Assembly: GCA_963790715.1 (NCBI GenBank)
Contig: CAWBPN010000009.1
Span: 62,001 to 126,000, forward strand
Direction: 5' to 3'
Length of the DNA stretch: 64,000 nt
Source of the DNA: DCFW01 sp963790715
GTDB lineage: Bacteria > Bacteroidota > Bacteroidia > Bacteroidales > Bacteroidaceae
Shown here: positions 36,501 to 44,877 of the stretch, in pieces
How the letters are laid out: the number at the start of each line of letters is the position of its first letter
How positions within the stretch are numbered: position 1 is the stretch's first letter
Made by a program: the position numbers and the translations under genes
The notes under the pieces: generated by a model
The model's database searches: none
What the model saw: only the letters and a program-made list of their open reading frames with translations
Told to the model about the DNA's origin: nothing

Positions 36501-37358
36501 TATATTGAAAATGTTAAGTATGGCATTGTTGTCGGTAACAAGCCTCACATCGTGCATCTACGATGGAGAAGCGAGTTGCATGCAGTATGCTATAAAGCCA
36601 TGCTTGGCAAATAATCAAGGCGTTAAACTTAGCGATACGGCGGTGAAAAGCATATCGGCATACCTTGTTTACGGAAGGAACGTTCGAGCGTGCGATAACC
36701 GCCGAAAGCGACGGTCGTTTCATAGTCAGCTTCAACAAAAGCCATGATTCGTCATTGGTATTGTTCGGATATCCGGCTGGTGACAGTTTATCGGTGAATA
36801 TACCCAAAGAAGGGGGAAGTATAGAAGGTGTGGCGGTAACATTACTGTCGTCAACGGGCAACAGTTCTCCGAGAGGCCTCTATTACGGCTGTTTTAATTA
36901 TACGACGTCGTCGTCCGTTTCCGCAGGCAAGAATATAAGTGTGTCGATGTGCACCGAACGTGCAACGGTCCATGTGGTTGTTGAGAATCTGACTGAAAAT
37001 GTATGGTAGCGGCGGTGATTACAATATTGAGCTGCGCGGTCTGAGAAACGAACTGGCATTCAACGACACGATAAGCGGCGATTCGATAACGTACACGCCT
37101 AAAGCCTCTTTCGACAACAAGGAAAACCTGTGCAGCAATGCCGTGAATGCGTTGCCGACGAAGAAGGGTGACAGCCTTCAGGTGACGATATACAGGAACG
37201 GCAAGTTGATATGGCAGTCGGCAAAAGACGGTGACGGCAACTATGTGACATTGTCCGGAGGCGACGACAAGGCTCTGCTTGTTGATGTCGAACATCGTGA
37301 CGCCGGCATTCAGGTGATGTCATGGAGCGATTATACGATAAGTACGATAATAAATTGA
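36481..37358 (+). pseudogene. FimB/Mfa2-type fimbrial anchor lipoprotein, split by two frameshifts
   Basis: Three consecutive frames together give one protein of about 290 residues. Frame A (36481 to about 36663): lipoprotein signal with LTSCIYDGEASC. Frame B (about 36664 to 36995): FTEGTFERAITAESDGRFIV, ASVSAGKN-like core and RATVHVVVENLTE. Frame C (36999-37358): MYGSGGDYNIELRGLRNELA to SWSDYTISTIIN. One extra base near 36664 and one extra A in the run at about 36995-36998 explain both shifts. The anchor subunit limits fibre length and tethers it to the outer membrane; as written it cannot be made. Confidence 0.7.
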
Positions 37359-37482
37359 CGAACGGTAAGAAAACGAATGATAAAAATTAATGAGATGAAT
37401 GAGATTAAGGAGATGAATAAATATAGAGAAGATAAAGGATATAGAGAAGATAGAGAAAATAAAGAATATAAAGAATATAAAA

Positions 37483-38559
37483 ATGAATAATGCAAATATG
37501 AAGCAATTAAGAGGATTAGCGGCAATTGCAATATTGTTTATATCGGCGATATTCTTTTCGTGTGCGGGAGCCTCCGGAGGTGAAACGGAAATCGTTTCGG
37601 GAGATTCATCCGTGGTGAGTGTAAAGTTTGCGACGGTGTCTTCTTACGGAACACTGACGAGATCGGGGGTTACCGTTACGCGGTCTTCATTTGATGAGAA
37701 TGCCGTTGACGATGTGTGCGTAATGGTCTTTAACGGCAGCGGCAAGCTGGTAGGCAGCAAATACACAACATTTTCCACTCCGCAAAGTTCGAGCTTCACA
37801 TCTGATGTAACGGTAAACGAAGGAACGACATGTACGGTATATGCAGTAGCCAACCTGCCTGAGAGCAGTTTTTCCGGTGTGACATCCCTTGCCGCCCTTG
37901 ACAGCCTCCGGCAAAGTATCGGTTCGGCAGAGGATATAGGTAACAAGAGCGATATCGTTATGTTCGGTAAGACAGGAGAGATAGACGTCTCCTCAATAAC
38001 GGACAGCAATATACCGAGCATAACGTTGCGCCGTATAACAGGGCGCCTTGACATCTCCATCGTTCCCGGATCTGACATAACGATAACAGGTTATCAGCTC
38101 TGCCACGTTCCGACGTCAAGCTATGTAGCCGACAGCGTGTCGTCGGTGAACAGGTATAATCCTCAAGGCACATACGTGGACTTCACTGATGTAAGCGGGC
38201 AGTCTTATACGTCGTCATTTACGAAGATATATTACGTGTATGAGAATCTGGTAGGCAAGAATGCGAATGCCACAACGCAGTTGTTGCGCACATCGTCCAA
38301 TGCACCGTCCAATGCCACGTATATGACGATATGGGCAGAAGGCGACAATTGGAAGTCGGAGTATAAGATATATATAGGCGGCAATGCCGATGACAGTACC
38401 GATTACAATATATACCGCAACAGCTTCTATACGTACTATATAGAAATTAACGGCCAGGGAGCTGAAGACGTTAGGGTGATAAAGACTACGGCTACATTCT
38501 CCGGTTCGACAATAAACGGTTGGCAGACCACATCCTCCGGCAACACGACATGTAGTTAG
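37483..38559 (+). CDS. FimA/Mfa-like fimbrial subunit lipoprotein
   Basis: 358 residues. A lipoprotein signal ends at LFISAIFFSCAGAS. The beta-rich body has the two-domain fimbrillin pattern: an N-terminal part with DVCVMVFNGSGKLVGSKYTT and VYAVANLPES, then RRITGRLDISIV followed by a long second domain ending GSTINGWQTT. These subunits are exported as lipoproteins, cleaved by an Arg-specific protease and polymerised by strand exchange. An optional start, Met6 (37498), is equally good. It is the likely shaft or adaptor subunit. Confidence 0.75.
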   Translation: MNNANMKQLRGLAAIAILFISAIFFSCAGASGGETEIVSGDSSVVSVKFATVSSYGTLTRSGVTVTRSSFDENAVDDVCVMVFNGSGKLVGSKYTTFSTPQSSSFTSDVTVNEGTTCTVYAVANLPESSFSGVTSLAALDSLRQSIGSAEDIGNKSDIVMFGKTGEIDVSSITDSNIPSITLRRITGRLDISIVPGSDITITGYQLCHVPTSSYVADSVSSVNRYNPQGTYVDFTDVSGQSYTSSFTKIYYVYENLVGKNANATTQLLRTSSNAPSNATYMTIWAEGDNWKSEYKIYIGGNADDSTDYNIYRNSFYTYYIEINGQGAEDVRVIKTTATFSGSTINGWQTTSSGNTTCS

Positions 38560-38643
38560 ATGATTGGAAATAGCATGTAAGAAATAATTAAAATAAATAA
38601 TCACAAAAAGCGTGAGCATAAACGCAATAAAAAGGAAGCAAAA

Positions 38644-39510
38644 ATGAAAGCGAAAACAGTTCTTTTGATTTTGGCGGCAGCCACAACATTGGCTGCATGC
38701 AACAGCGACGAATCCACTTCTGTGGACAATAGCACCTCGGCTGTAAAGTTCAGCGGAGGTATAAACACACGTGCTTCGGGTAAGTCATGGACATCGGGAG
38801 ACTTGGTAGGTATTACGGCAGTGGCAGAGAACAGCGGAACGACAAATTATACCAATGAGGAGTATACGTCGGATGCCAGCGGCAATTTCACATACAAGTC
38901 GGGTGATGAAATATATTACAAAGATACAAATGCCGTTGACTTTACCTCCTATTATCCGTTTTCAGGAACGGTCGGTACGGCTGCAAGTACGGTAACTAAG
39001 ACAATAGGTTCCGATGATGAATCAACAACGGGAAAACCTGCAATAGATTACCTGTGGGCTACGAAGACCGGAGTGGCAAAAGGTACGACGGTAACATTTG
39101 CTTTTGCCCATAAGATGAGCGAGTTGACGTTAAAGTTCATCTCCGGTACCGGTTCACCTGATGTTACGAGCTTGAGTTATACTTTGTCCGGCATTATTTT
39201 GACGGGCACGTTTATTCCTACTACAGGTGTTGCGGCAACCAGCGGGACAACTACCGGTTCCTTGTCGATGAGCAGTGTAAATACCAGTTCGACACTTATA
39301 CTTTTCCCCAATTCTTCAACGTCTTCGGCCACTATGAGTGTTACCAGCGGTAGTGTAACCTATACGGCATCGTTTACCGTTCCGATAATGACATCGGGTA
39401 ATAATTATGAGATAGATGTGACGATGAATAAGACAGGCTTATCTATTTCAAACTCTACAATTACGGATTGGGTTTCAGTCGGAACGACTACGGCAACTGC
39501 AACAGTTTGA
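38644..39510 (+). CDS. Fimbrillin-family lipoprotein
   Basis: 288 residues. Lipobox in LAAATTLAACNSD. The fimbrillin-family pattern is evident: VKFSGGINTRASGKSWTSGD (with an Arg cleavage point), VGITAVAE, DFTSYYPFSGT, TFAFAHKMSELTLKF and the closing ISNSTITDWVSVG. Ser/Thr/Gly-rich. It follows a 55-base leader-like gap and precedes a related fimbrillin by 18 bases. Probably a minor or tip-proximal pilin. Confidence 0.8.
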   Translation: MKAKTVLLILAAATTLAACNSDESTSVDNSTSAVKFSGGINTRASGKSWTSGDLVGITAVAENSGTTNYTNEEYTSDASGNFTYKSGDEIYYKDTNAVDFTSYYPFSGTVGTAASTVTKTIGSDDESTTGKPAIDYLWATKTGVAKGTTVTFAFAHKMSELTLKFISGTGSPDVTSLSYTLSGIILTGTFIPTTGVAATSGTTTGSLSMSSVNTSSTLILFPNSSTSSATMSVTSGSVTYTASFTVPIMTSGNNYEIDVTMNKTGLSISNSTITDWVSVGTTTATATV

Positions 39511-39528
39511 AAGGAGGAACAATAATTT

Positions 39529-40401
39529 ATGAGATATGTTTATCGGGTCATATTGTTGTTGTTTATAACATCTGCCGTACTGTGCGGTTGTGCGTCCGAT
39601 GAATACGCAAATAAGTCGGGCGAAGCAGTCAACTTTACGGCTGAGATAAGCGGCCGTACGGAAACACGTGCTACGGTGGATACGACAAAGAATACGAGTA
39701 GCGGTATCAACTTAATTGTGCGTGCATGCGAACCGGCGAAAGGAATAACGGAAAGCGTAAGCACGATGACCCGCACGTCGACCGTTGACGGCAGTTGGTC
39801 TGCCGGAAACATAGCGGTGGAAGAAGGAAGTACGGTTAAGGAATACTCCGTTGATGCAAGCGGCAATATTACATCGTCGTCACCGTTTTACTGGACGAGC
39901 GAGAGCAATGTGTCGGTAACATCGTGGTATCCTTACAGTGCATCATTATCGACATGGACGGTAAACAGCGACCAGTCAACCGAGGCGAAATACGCGGCAG
40001 GCGACTTGCTTTACGCCTCCGGCACATTGACCTACGGAAGCAGCAACAAATTGACATTCAGCCATAAGACAGCCAAAGTGGTGATAAACATAGTAAAAGC
40101 GAACAATGTGACAACCGCCTCAGACATCTCATCGGTGACGATCGGAACATCAGGCAGCAAAATAGATTTATCAGGAACGGTAGGAAGTACGGGGACAATT
40201 ACGGCCTCAGCAACAACTACAGGATACATCACACCGTATCAAACGACATCGTCGACTTATGCGGCAACATATTCGGCATTGGTAATACCGCAAGACATGA
40301 ACGGCAAAGAATTTATAGCAATAGAAGTAGGTAGTAAGACATACTATTACAAACCGTCTGTCAGTACGGCATTGACAGGAGGATATACAGTATACTTATA
40401 A
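39529..40401 (+). CDS. Fimbrillin-family lipoprotein; N-terminal part of a split tip adhesin
   Basis: 290 residues. Lipobox in ITSAVLCGCASDE; the fimbrillin pattern follows (VNFTAEISGRTETRATVDTT; VSVTSWYPYSASLS; LTFSHKTAKVVINIVKA). The frame ends at TAA (40399-40401) immediately after GGYTVYL and the same frame continues open to 41154 with a lectin-like domain. The two halves look like one 541-residue protein interrupted by a nonsense codon. Confidence 0.75.
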   Translation: MRYVYRVILLLFITSAVLCGCASDEYANKSGEAVNFTAEISGRTETRATVDTTKNTSSGINLIVRACEPAKGITESVSTMTRTSTVDGSWSAGNIAVEEGSTVKEYSVDASGNITSSSPFYWTSESNVSVTSWYPYSASLSTWTVNSDQSTEAKYAAGDLLYASGTLTYGSSNKLTFSHKTAKVVINIVKANNVTTASDISSVTIGTSGSKIDLSGTVGSTGTITASATTTGYITPYQTTSSTYAATYSALVIPQDMNGKEFIAIEVGSKTYYYKPSVSTALTGGYTVYL

Positions 40402-41154
40402 TATTACGATACCGGCTCAACGACAAGCACGTCGGGAACGTATTATTTTAGTGACGGCACATGGGGAACGTTGGCAGCAAATCCGAATAAAACACCGATA
40501 GCTGTTGTATTCAGCTCGGGCATTGAAGGAAGTGCCGCATACACAGCCGGTTATACACACGGACTTGCTATTGCGTTAACCGATGCGAATAGTGGTAATA
40601 CTGGCTATTGGGCTTCATCAAGTAGTGTTTTACAGTCAAGCTATTCGAATATTTCGGATGCAGTAACGGATGTATCAAGCGGCTATACAGGAGGAATAAC
40701 AAAGGGTTATGGAAAAGTAAGCAGTGATTATGCATTCTATTATTGCACAATGTATGGAAATACAGTATCATCAACGCCTACTAATTCATCAAAAAAAAAC
40801 AGTGGATGGTATCTGCCGAGTGTTGGGGAAATGATAGCAATGTATAAAGGCTTAGGTCTATTATCAAGTAACGCGAGTATAACAGCAACGACTAGTGAAT
40901 CGACTGCTGCAAGTTATTCAACATTCTCTACTACTGCATATAATGAATTCCTGTCCTATTTTACAGATGTAACAACAGCTAAGGTTACACCTACGGCACC
41001 TACGGCTAAATTTTATTGGTTATCCTCGGAATATAATTACGAAGGCGGAAATGTGCAGGATTGTGCAATATACTGCGATACACCATATGTGACTATTACT
41101 GTATGTGCTAAAACCAGCAATAATCTATCTTACAGAAGTATTCTAGCTTTCTGA
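40402..41154 (+). pseudogene. C-terminal lectin-like (FISUMP/C-type-lectin fold) domain of the split tip adhesin
   Basis: Same frame as the upstream fimbrillin, directly after its TAA. Reads YYDTGSTTSTSGTYYFSDGT, then IAVVFSSGIEGSAAYTAGYT, NSGWYLPSVGEMIAMYKGLG and FYWLSSEYNYEGGNV, ending LSYRSILAF. GWYLPS and WLSSE with a terminal R-(any)3-AF are hallmarks of the formylglycine/C-type-lectin-like domains diversified by DGRs in Bacteroidales. No ribosome-binding site or good start is seen before ATG-less 40402; a start at the internal TTG/ATG near 40471 is possible but would truncate the fold. Confidence 0.65.
41040..41154 (+). other. Candidate variable region (VR) of a diversity-generating retroelement
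   Basis: In DGR target genes the last 100 or so bases of a lectin-fold gene are the VR. Here the C-terminal 38 codons end SYRSILAF, resembling the conserved end of known VRs, and the next gene is Avd-like. No template repeat similar to this stretch was found in 41155-41650. Confidence 0.4.
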
Positions 41155-41205
41155 TAGATTTATCAATTTATATATTTAAAACGGATATGAAAAATATAAC
41201 AAATA

Positions 41206-41469
41206 ATGGCGTTATCTGAGGAGTTGCCACTATATAAAGATTGTTTGCCGCTGCTCAATCGGATCATTCCCTTGACAAAAGATCTTCCTAGATTCTTCAG
41301 ATATGGAATAGGGAGTAGGATGATTGATTTGAATTTGGAAATGATATCGTTGATATATCAAGCCAATAGCAGTTATGAGAAGTTGAAGAGTTTGGAAGAG
41401 TTTTTAAATAAATACCGTATGTTGGTGATACTTTTAAGAGTATGCGTTGAACAAAAAGTAATGACATAA
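41206..41469 (+). CDS. Truncated Avd-like four-helix-bundle protein (DGR accessory)
   Basis: 87 residues. The sequence matches the Avd/four-helix-bundle family: LPLYKDCLPLLNRIIPLTKD, LPRFFRYGIGSRMIDLNLEM, IYQANSSYEKLKSLEEFLNK, then LVILLRVCVEQKVMT and stop. Family members are usually about 120 residues; the fourth helix (the SIGKQ-GW type C-terminus) is missing. Avd binds the reverse transcriptase and template RNA in diversity-generating retroelements. No reverse transcriptase gene follows: the next gene is a Fic protein. Confidence 0.7.
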   Translation: MALSEELPLYKDCLPLLNRIIPLTKDLPRFFRYGIGSRMIDLNLEMISLIYQANSSYEKLKSLEEFLNKYRMLVILLRVCVEQKVMT

Positions 41470-41565
41470 AGGCAAAAATAACAATGAAGATACAAAGATA
41501 TATTTTTTAGAATCGTTTTAGAATCGTTAAAAAGCGATATAACCACAAACTACGTATCGCTTTAT

Positions 41566-41606
41566 AAGCTTCTCCCGTTGTGACTAACGTGAGGAGCTTT
41601 TTTTAT
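41566..41606 (+). terminator. Strong rho-independent terminator ending the fimbrial locus
   Basis: A 14-base arm (41566-41579) pairs with 41586-41599 with two mismatches, followed by a run of T. A second hairpin (AAGCGATA with TATCGCTT) lies just before it (41532-41562). Confidence 0.75.
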
Positions 41607-41636
41607 TTGTTCATATAGAAAATAATAGTACCTTTG
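41606..41636 (+). promoter_or_regulatory. Promoter of the Fic gene
   Basis: TTTG at 41606-41609, exactly 19 bases, TACCTTTG at 41629-41636: a perfect consensus ending 16 bases before the ATG at 41653. Confidence 0.85.
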
Positions 41637-41652
41637 TATAAAATGATTTACA

Positions 41653-42435
41653 ATGTTTGAAGAAGAAATAAAAATATATGAAGCATTGAGGAAGGATTAT
41701 CAAAAGAAAATAATCACTCCTATGAATAAAGAAGAATATGCGAAATATAACGAAATTCTTTTTTCAACTCATTCTTGCGCAATAGAGGGTAATTCATTTT
41801 CGGTGGATGATACAAGGGCTTTAAAAGAAAAAGGACTGGGAATGATTCCTTATGGCAAAACATTGTTTGAGGCGTTTGAAATGTTAGATCACTTCAATGC
41901 CTACGAATATGTTGTAAATAATCTTGCTCATCCATTGGATGAAGCATTTTTGAAAGAAATTAACCGTCTTGTAACGCTGCATACCTTGCCATATTTAGTG
42001 AAAGATGCAATACCCGGAGAATATACCGATACTGATATGGCGGCCGGCGATACGGTATTCGGCAATCATAACGAACTTGTCGCAAAAGTACCGACTCTTT
42101 TGCAGTCAACGGAAAAAGCTATTAACGATGACTTACATCCTGTTATAGTGTCAGCCAGATTTCATGGATTCTATGAATATTTGCATCCTTTCAGAGACGG
42201 CAATGGCAGAACAGGGAGGCTAATATCAAATTATATTTTGTTGCGTGCCGGACATCCCTTGCTTATAATAAATAATGAATACAGAACTGAATATATTAAT
42301 TCCTTAAAAGAGATTAGGAAAGATAATACAGATGAGTTCTTAATTGAATTCTTCTTTAAAATGGCTAATGAAAGGATGAAAAAGGAAATACAACAAAAAA
42401 ACAGTAATTCACATAATCTGAGCTTTATATTTTAG
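41653..42435 (+). CDS. Fic-domain protein (probable AMP transferase) with N-terminal inhibitory helix
   Basis: 260 residues. The Fic active-site motif HPFRDGNGRTGRL is intact (catalytic His about residue 178). An N-terminal autoinhibitory motif of the (S/T)xxxE(G/N) type is present as SCAIEGNS (about residues 40-47), so this is a class II, self-inhibited Fic protein. It transfers AMP or another nucleotide moiety to a protein target, probably cytoplasmic. No antitoxin gene accompanies it. It has its own promoter and stands between the fimbrial locus and fumarase. Confidence 0.92.
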   Translation: MFEEEIKIYEALRKDYQKKIITPMNKEEYAKYNEILFSTHSCAIEGNSFSVDDTRALKEKGLGMIPYGKTLFEAFEMLDHFNAYEYVVNNLAHPLDEAFLKEINRLVTLHTLPYLVKDAIPGEYTDTDMAAGDTVFGNHNELVAKVPTLLQSTEKAINDDLHPVIVSARFHGFYEYLHPFRDGNGRTGRLISNYILLRAGHPLLIINNEYRTEYINSLKEIRKDNTDEFLIEFFFKMANERMKKEIQQKNSNSHNLSFIF

Positions 42436-42525
42436 AATACTAACTATACCATTATTATCATTAGCGATAGAATTCTTTTCAATAAAATTTAAACAGACCG
42501 ATAATGAATTTTACGGTGGAAATGC

Positions 42526-42533
42526 TATCTTTG
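42526..42533 (+). promoter_or_regulatory. -7 box of the fumarase gene
   Basis: TATCTTTG, 37 bases before the ATG at 42571; matches TAnnTTTG. The TTTG element is not clear. Confidence 0.5.
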
Positions 42534-42570
42534 CAGAATTAAAACAAGGATTTTGTAAATAAATAAAATT

Positions 42571-44217
42571 ATGGCAACACCTCCGTTTAAGTATCAGCCC
42601 ATGTTCCCTTTGGGTAAAGATACTACTGAGTATTATCTACTTACCAAAGACTATGTGTCGGTAAGCGAGTTTGAAGGGAAAACTATTCTGAAAGTTGCTT
42701 CTGAAGGCTTGACTGCGATGGCTAAAACTGCTTTCCATGATGTGTCTTTTTTGTTGCGTCGTTCGCACAATGAGCAAGTGGCAAAAATACTCAGCGATCC
42801 TGAAGCTTCTGAAAATGATAAATATGTGGCACTGACGTTCTTACGTAACGCTGAAATATCAGTTAAGGGTGTTTTACCTTTATGCCAGGATACCGGTACG
42901 GCAATTGTTCACGGTGAAAAAGGCCAACAGGTTTGGACAGGCTTTTGTGATGAAGAGGCTCTGTCTAAAGGTGTTTACGAAACTTACACTGGGGATAATC
43001 TTCGTTATTCTCAAAATGCTCCATTGAGCATGTATGAGGAAGTGAATACAAGATGCAATTTGCCTGCACAAATTGACCTTGAAGCTACTGAAGGCGATGA
43101 GTATCGTTTCCTTTGCATTACCAAAGGGGGAGGTTCTGCCAATAAATCATATTTGTATCAGATGACTAAAGCCATTCTGAACCCTGAAACATTGGTTCCG
43201 TTCTTGATAGAAAAGATGAAAACGTTGGGTACGGCTGCTTGTCCTCCATATCATATAGCTTTCGTTATCGGCGGTACTTCTGCCGAGAAATGTATGCTTA
43301 CAGTAAAATTGGCTTCGGCTCATTATTATGATTCATTGCCTACTAAGGGCAACGAATACGGTCATGCCTTCCGCGACATCGAATTGGAGAAACAAGTACT
43401 TGAAGAGGCTCACAAAATAGGGTTGGGTGCTCAGTTCGGCGGTAAATATTTGGCTCACGATATTCGCATTATTCGTTTACCTCGTCACGGCGCATCTTGT
43501 CCTGTAGGATTAGGCGTCAGTTGTTCTGCCGACCGCAACATCAAATGCAAGATAAATAAAGAAGGTATCTGGATTGAGAAGATGGACACTAATCCAGGTG
43601 AGTTGATTCCTAAAGAAATGCGTAATGCAGGTGAAGGCGATTCTGTTAAGATAAACTTGAACCGTCCGATGAAAGAGATTCTGAAAGAGTTGACAAAATA
43701 TCCGGTTGCCACGCGTCTGTCATTGACAGGTACTATAATTGTAGGCCGCGATATAGCTCATGCAAAATTGAAGGAACGTCTTGACAAAGGTGAAGACTTG
43801 CCTCAATATATTAAAGACCATCCTATATTTTATGCAGGACCGGCAAAAACTCCGAGTGATATGCCTTGCGGTTCAATGGGACCGACAACTGCCAATCGTA
43901 TGGATCCGTATGTCGACTTGTTCCAAAGTCACGGCGGCAGTATGATTATGTTGGCTAAAGGTAATCGTACGGATGTTGTTACGGAAGCATGCAAGAAACA
44001 CGGCGGTTTCTATTTGGGAAGCATCGGCGGACCTGCTGCCATTCTTGCTCAGAACAATATTAAGAGTATCAAATGCTTGGAGTATCCTGAACTTGGCATG
44101 GAAGCCATTTGGCAGATTGAAGTTGAAAATTTCCCCGCTTTCATTCTTGTGGATGACAAAGGAAACGATTTCTTTAAACAATTGAAGCCTTGGTGCCCGG
44201 CTTGTGCAAAAAAGTAA
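42571..44217 (+). CDS. Class I (iron-sulfur) fumarate hydratase
   Basis: 548 residues, the length of the one-chain FumA/FumB type. Domains are visible in order: the alpha-type N-terminal half with LPLCQDTGTAIVHG and GGGSANKSYLYQ, then the beta-type C-terminal half with SLTGTIIVGRDIAHAKLKER, IFYAGPAKTPSDMPCGSMGP and TTANRMDPYVD. Conserved cysteines can ligate a [4Fe-4S] cluster. It interconverts fumarate and malate in the reductive branch of anaerobic metabolism. A bidirectional terminator follows. Confidence 0.95.
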   Translation: MATPPFKYQPMFPLGKDTTEYYLLTKDYVSVSEFEGKTILKVASEGLTAMAKTAFHDVSFLLRRSHNEQVAKILSDPEASENDKYVALTFLRNAEISVKGVLPLCQDTGTAIVHGEKGQQVWTGFCDEEALSKGVYETYTGDNLRYSQNAPLSMYEEVNTRCNLPAQIDLEATEGDEYRFLCITKGGGSANKSYLYQMTKAILNPETLVPFLIEKMKTLGTAACPPYHIAFVIGGTSAEKCMLTVKLASAHYYDSLPTKGNEYGHAFRDIELEKQVLEEAHKIGLGAQFGGKYLAHDIRIIRLPRHGASCPVGLGVSCSADRNIKCKINKEGIWIEKMDTNPGELIPKEMRNAGEGDSVKINLNRPMKEILKELTKYPVATRLSLTGTIIVGRDIAHAKLKERLDKGEDLPQYIKDHPIFYAGPAKTPSDMPCGSMGPTTANRMDPYVDLFQSHGGSMIMLAKGNRTDVVTEACKKHGGFYLGSIGGPAAILAQNNIKSIKCLEYPELGMEAIWQIEVENFPAFILVDDKGNDFFKQLKPWCPACAKK

Positions 44218-44241
44218 ATGATTACAGAAACAGATAAAAAC

Positions 44242-44270
44242 AAAAAAGCAGCTTATTCGGCTGCTTTTTT
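44242..44270. terminator. Bidirectional terminator between fumarase and L31 genes
   Basis: Perfect 11-pair stem with an A run on the left and T run on the right (44242-44252 with 44260-44270), serving converging genes. Confidence 0.85.
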
Positions 44271-44291
44271 ATTATTGAATAATAATAAAAA

Positions 44292-44552
44292 TTATTTCTT
44301 TTTCTTGCTACGATCTCCGTAACGGTTAAGGAACTTATCAACACGACCTGCCGTATCAACCAAGGTTGCCTTGCCAGTATAAAACGGGTGGGATGTACTT
44401 GAAATTTCGAGCTTAACCATAGGATAAGTCTCACCTTCAAATTCAACTGTGTCTTTTGTATCGCACGTAGATTTTGATAAAAACATGTCACCATTCGACA
44501 TATCCTTGAATACTACCGGACGATAATTGTCGGGATGAATACCTTTTTTCAT
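44292..44552 (-). CDS. rpmE2: 50S ribosomal protein L31 type B
   Basis: 86 residues. Begins MKKGIHPDNYRPVVFKDMSN and includes TYPMVKLEISSTSHPFYTGK and VDKFLNRYGDRSKKKK. It has the longer type B form and lacks the zinc-binding CxxC of type A, so it does not need zinc. A minus-strand -7 box (TAACTTTG, read 44637 to 44630) lies upstream. The 295 bases between it and the aldolase gene otherwise hold only promoters. Confidence 0.96.
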   Translation of the reverse strand: MKKGIHPDNYRPVVFKDMSNGDMFLSKSTCDTKDTVEFEGETYPMVKLEISSTSHPFYTGKATLVDTAGRVDKFLNRYGDRSKKKK

Positions 44553-44828
44553 TTCTATATTTTTTAATTTATTATTTCAATTATTACAAATAAGCTGGTA
44601 ACTATTGTGTAATGGTTTTATTTTCGAGGTGCAAAGTTAGCGTCTTTTTTTGAACCGACGAAAGAAAAAATGGTATTTTTTTATTGCAACATTATATATG
44701 TCCCATTCTGCTATGTTTGCTTTACAAAAAACGCAGATTTATTCATTCACTTATTAAAAACACTTTAAAAAGAGAACATAAGAGCACAAATAACTAATGA
44801 TTTTATGCTCTACGACCACAAATTTTTT

Positions 44829-44836
44829 TATATTTG
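44829..44836 (+). promoter_or_regulatory. -7 box of the aldolase gene
   Basis: TATATTTG, 42 bases before the ATG at 44878. Confidence 0.5.
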
Positions 44837-44877
44837 CCATTGTATAATAATTACTAACAATTTAATATTTAAGTAAT

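Noticed and set aside
36665..37009. Separate gene starting MFTEGTFERAITAESDG
   Set aside because: Its apparent start is a TTG inside a conserved domain; it is the middle frame of the broken fimbrial anchor gene.
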